In this document: one piece after another, positions 63,079-64,000 of the stretch
Layout of the letters: every line of letters starts with the position of its first letter
Numbering within the stretch: the stretch's first letter is position 1
Assembly (NCBI RefSeq): GCF_042651425.1
Contig: NZ_JBHSCW010000003.1
Coordinates: forward strand, 914,951-978,950
Direction: 5' to 3'
Length of the DNA: 64,000 bases
Source: Fodinicurvata halophila
GTDB lineage: Bacteria; Pseudomonadota; Alphaproteobacteria; Kiloniellales; DSM-21159
The notes under the pieces: generated by a model
The model's input: only the letters and a program-made list of their open reading frames with translations
The model's database searches: none
What the model was told of the DNA's origin: nothing
Position numbers and translations under genes: made by a program

Positions 63079-63363
63079 ATGAATAGCGATTTGACGCCCG
63101 CTCAAGCTCCAATTGTACGGCAGCAGACATGGGCTGAAGGTATTGGGCTTTTCATCCTGTATGCAGGAATAGCCCTAACCCTGAAACTGCTAGACGTAAG
63201 CCTTGATACAGCCTTGTTAACTATGTTGGTGGCGGGCTTTACGATGAACGCGATCCACCAAGTTTCCTGTGCCATGACACGCAATGTCCACCTTGCTGAG
63301 ATACGTGATTTACTGGAAAAGCAGAACAGAACACTAGACCAGTGGAGACAAGAACAGGGTTAG
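63079..63363 (+). CDS. Small two-helix membrane protein of the integrated element
   Basis: This 94-residue protein is not recognised. It has two hydrophobic segments (IGLFILYAGIALTLKLLDVS and TALLTMLVAGFTMNAIHQV) and a charged, helical C-terminus that may form a coiled coil (LAEIRDLLEKQNRTLDQWRQ). The ATG at 63079 has AAGGGG upstream and is preferred over GTG 63046. It lies between the terminator at 62971 and a large hairpin at 63371. It could be a phage-type holin-like or exclusion protein, but this is only a guess. Confidence 0.55.
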   Translation: MNSDLTPAQAPIVRQQTWAEGIGLFILYAGIALTLKLLDVSLDTALLTMLVAGFTMNAIHQVSCAMTRNVHLAEIRDLLEKQNRTLDQWRQEQG

Positions 63364-63370
63364 GGGTCAC

Positions 63371-63400
63371 GGGGTCAGCTCCTAGGGAGCTGCTGACCCC
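63371..63400. terminator. Strong hairpin between converging element genes
   Basis: GGGGTCAGC (63371-63379) pairs with GCTGACCCC (63392-63400), and the inner TCC/GGA extends the stem with one bulged T. It lies just after the small membrane protein gene and before the end of the minus-strand replication fragment. It may terminate both, but no T-run is present. GACCCC-type repeats surround it. Confidence 0.55.
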
Positions 63401-63441
63401 GACCCCTGTGGCCGGTGACGGGGTTGACCCTAAAACGACCC

Positions 63442-63891
63442 CTAGAGCGACCCCTGATCGGTGCACACATAGTAGTTCCCAATATGCTCCACTAGGCCCA
63501 TTTCAAGGAGACTCTTGCGCGCTCGTTGAAACGTCTTTCTCGCAAGACCTGCAGCATTCCGCCACTCGCTGAAAGTTGCGCCCTGGTCGCCAAAGCCCTG
63601 CAAGGCTTCAAGCGCTTTCTGTTGATTTTCCGACGGCTTCTTGCGCCTGTTCGCGCTCAACCATTGCTGTGTCGCGTGGTCCAGCTCCCCGACTACGAGC
63701 GAAGTGCCTTTGCCCGTTTCGACCCGGAACAGACCAAAGGTTTCGGCAGGGAAAGGCTCCGCGTCCTTCTGGTCATCGCACTTGACCGTAAGCTCGCTAA
63801 CGCACCTGCGCGACCCCGACGTGACCCCTGTCCCGGCCTTCGTTGCCTGCTCCGGTAGGGTCTTCCCTGTGACCCTAGGCCGCAGACTCAT
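63442..63891 (-). pseudogene. C-terminal remnant of a replication-type AAA ATPase (RepA-like)
   Basis: The open frame of 149 codons ends with ENQQKALEALQGFGDQGATF, then SEWRNAAGLARKTFQRARKS and LLEMGLVEHIGNYYVCT. This is a winged-helix C-terminal domain like that of plasmid or element RepA-type helicases and related ATPases. The SELTVKCDDQKDAEPFPAET segment also fits the end of such proteins. The N-terminal ATPase part is absent: the frame begins inside the 3' end of an IS5-type transposase at 63875-64000. The IS appears to have cut off the gene. Assignment is by pattern only. Confidence 0.5.
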
Positions 63892-64000
63892 AAGACTTCA
63901 ACCAGATGCGGAGTGAAGCCAGCTTGAGCGCGGCGAGGTAGTTTTCCGGTTTGCGGTCATAACGTGTTGCGATGCCTCTGAACTGCTTGATTTTCCCGAA
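63875..64000 (-). mobile_element. IS5-family transposase, C-terminal end (runs off the window)
   Basis: On the minus strand the last 41 codons read IKQFRGIATRYDRKPENYLA, then ALKLASLRIWLKSYESAA and a TAG stop at 63875. This is the characteristic C-terminus of IS5-family (IS427-type) DDE transposases. The rest of the IS is to the right of the window. I could not fix the terminal inverted repeat; the IS end should lie a few tens of bases left of the stop, in about 63840-63875. Confidence 0.85.

Overview
The window looks like chromosomal DNA of a GC-rich, salt-tolerant, respiring heterotroph, most probably a marine or halophilic alphaproteobacterium of the Rhodospirillales type. This placement is an inference from gene content: an ectoine operon with its own aspartate kinase, a cbb3 oxidase operon, TRAP transport, tetrameric sarcosine oxidase, and a tRNA-Lys 3' half ending in encoded CCA. 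It was not checked by any search. The gene density is high, most start codons have visible Shine-Dalgarno sequences, and many neighbours overlap by 1-11 bp.

Bases 1-3767 hold ectA (cut by the window edge), ectB, ectC and an ectoine-type aspartate kinase, closed by a strong terminator. Bases 3781-8846 (minus strand) hold an MlrC/M81 protein, an orphan TpsB-type outer-membrane transporter and a Tat-exported serine beta-lactamase-like hydrolase. Bases 9042-15896 are a ferric hydroxamate uptake locus: TonB-dependent receptor, FhuC, FhuD and FhuB on the minus strand, and a divergent FhuF-type ferric-siderophore reductase. Two Fur-box-like palindromes lie between the divergent genes.

Bases 16045-27055 form an N-methyl-amine or osmolyte catabolism block: a dimethylglycine-dehydrogenase-like flavoprotein, a TetR regulator, a TRAP transporter (DctMQP) and sarcosine oxidase SoxBDAG. 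An almost identical 18-bp palindrome lies in both divergent promoter regions and is the likely TetR operator. An Old Yellow Enzyme and a very large soluble multi-PAS hybrid histidine kinase follow (27071-32296).

Bases 32444-44488 form a peptide or amide scavenging block. On the minus strand are a second M81 protein, an oligopeptide ABC importer, an M20 amidohydrolase and an amidase. Diverging from them are an IclR regulator and a gamma-glutamyltransferase. A perfect palindrome lies in the divergent promoter. A secreted adenosine deaminase (ADGF type) follows.

Bases 46228-53316 carry the cbb3 oxidase operon ccoNOQP, an unrecognised 73-residue membrane protein, a DUF2189 membrane protein, ccoI and ccoS. 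No ccoG or ccoH is present between ccoP and ccoI. A MOSC protein and a group III truncated hemoglobin lie upstream. Then come a LodA/LodB pair (quinone-cofactor amine or amino-acid oxidase) whose LodA carries a Tat signal, an unrecognised secreted protein, a decayed HepT-like toxin fragment, and a bicarbonate transporter SbtA with a PII-like partner.

From about 61076 to the right edge is the start of an integrated element. It holds a tRNA-Lys 3' half (attachment-site duplicate), a tyrosine integrase, two small element proteins, a C-terminal remnant of a probable plasmid-type replication ATPase, and the end of an IS5-family transposase that runs off the window.
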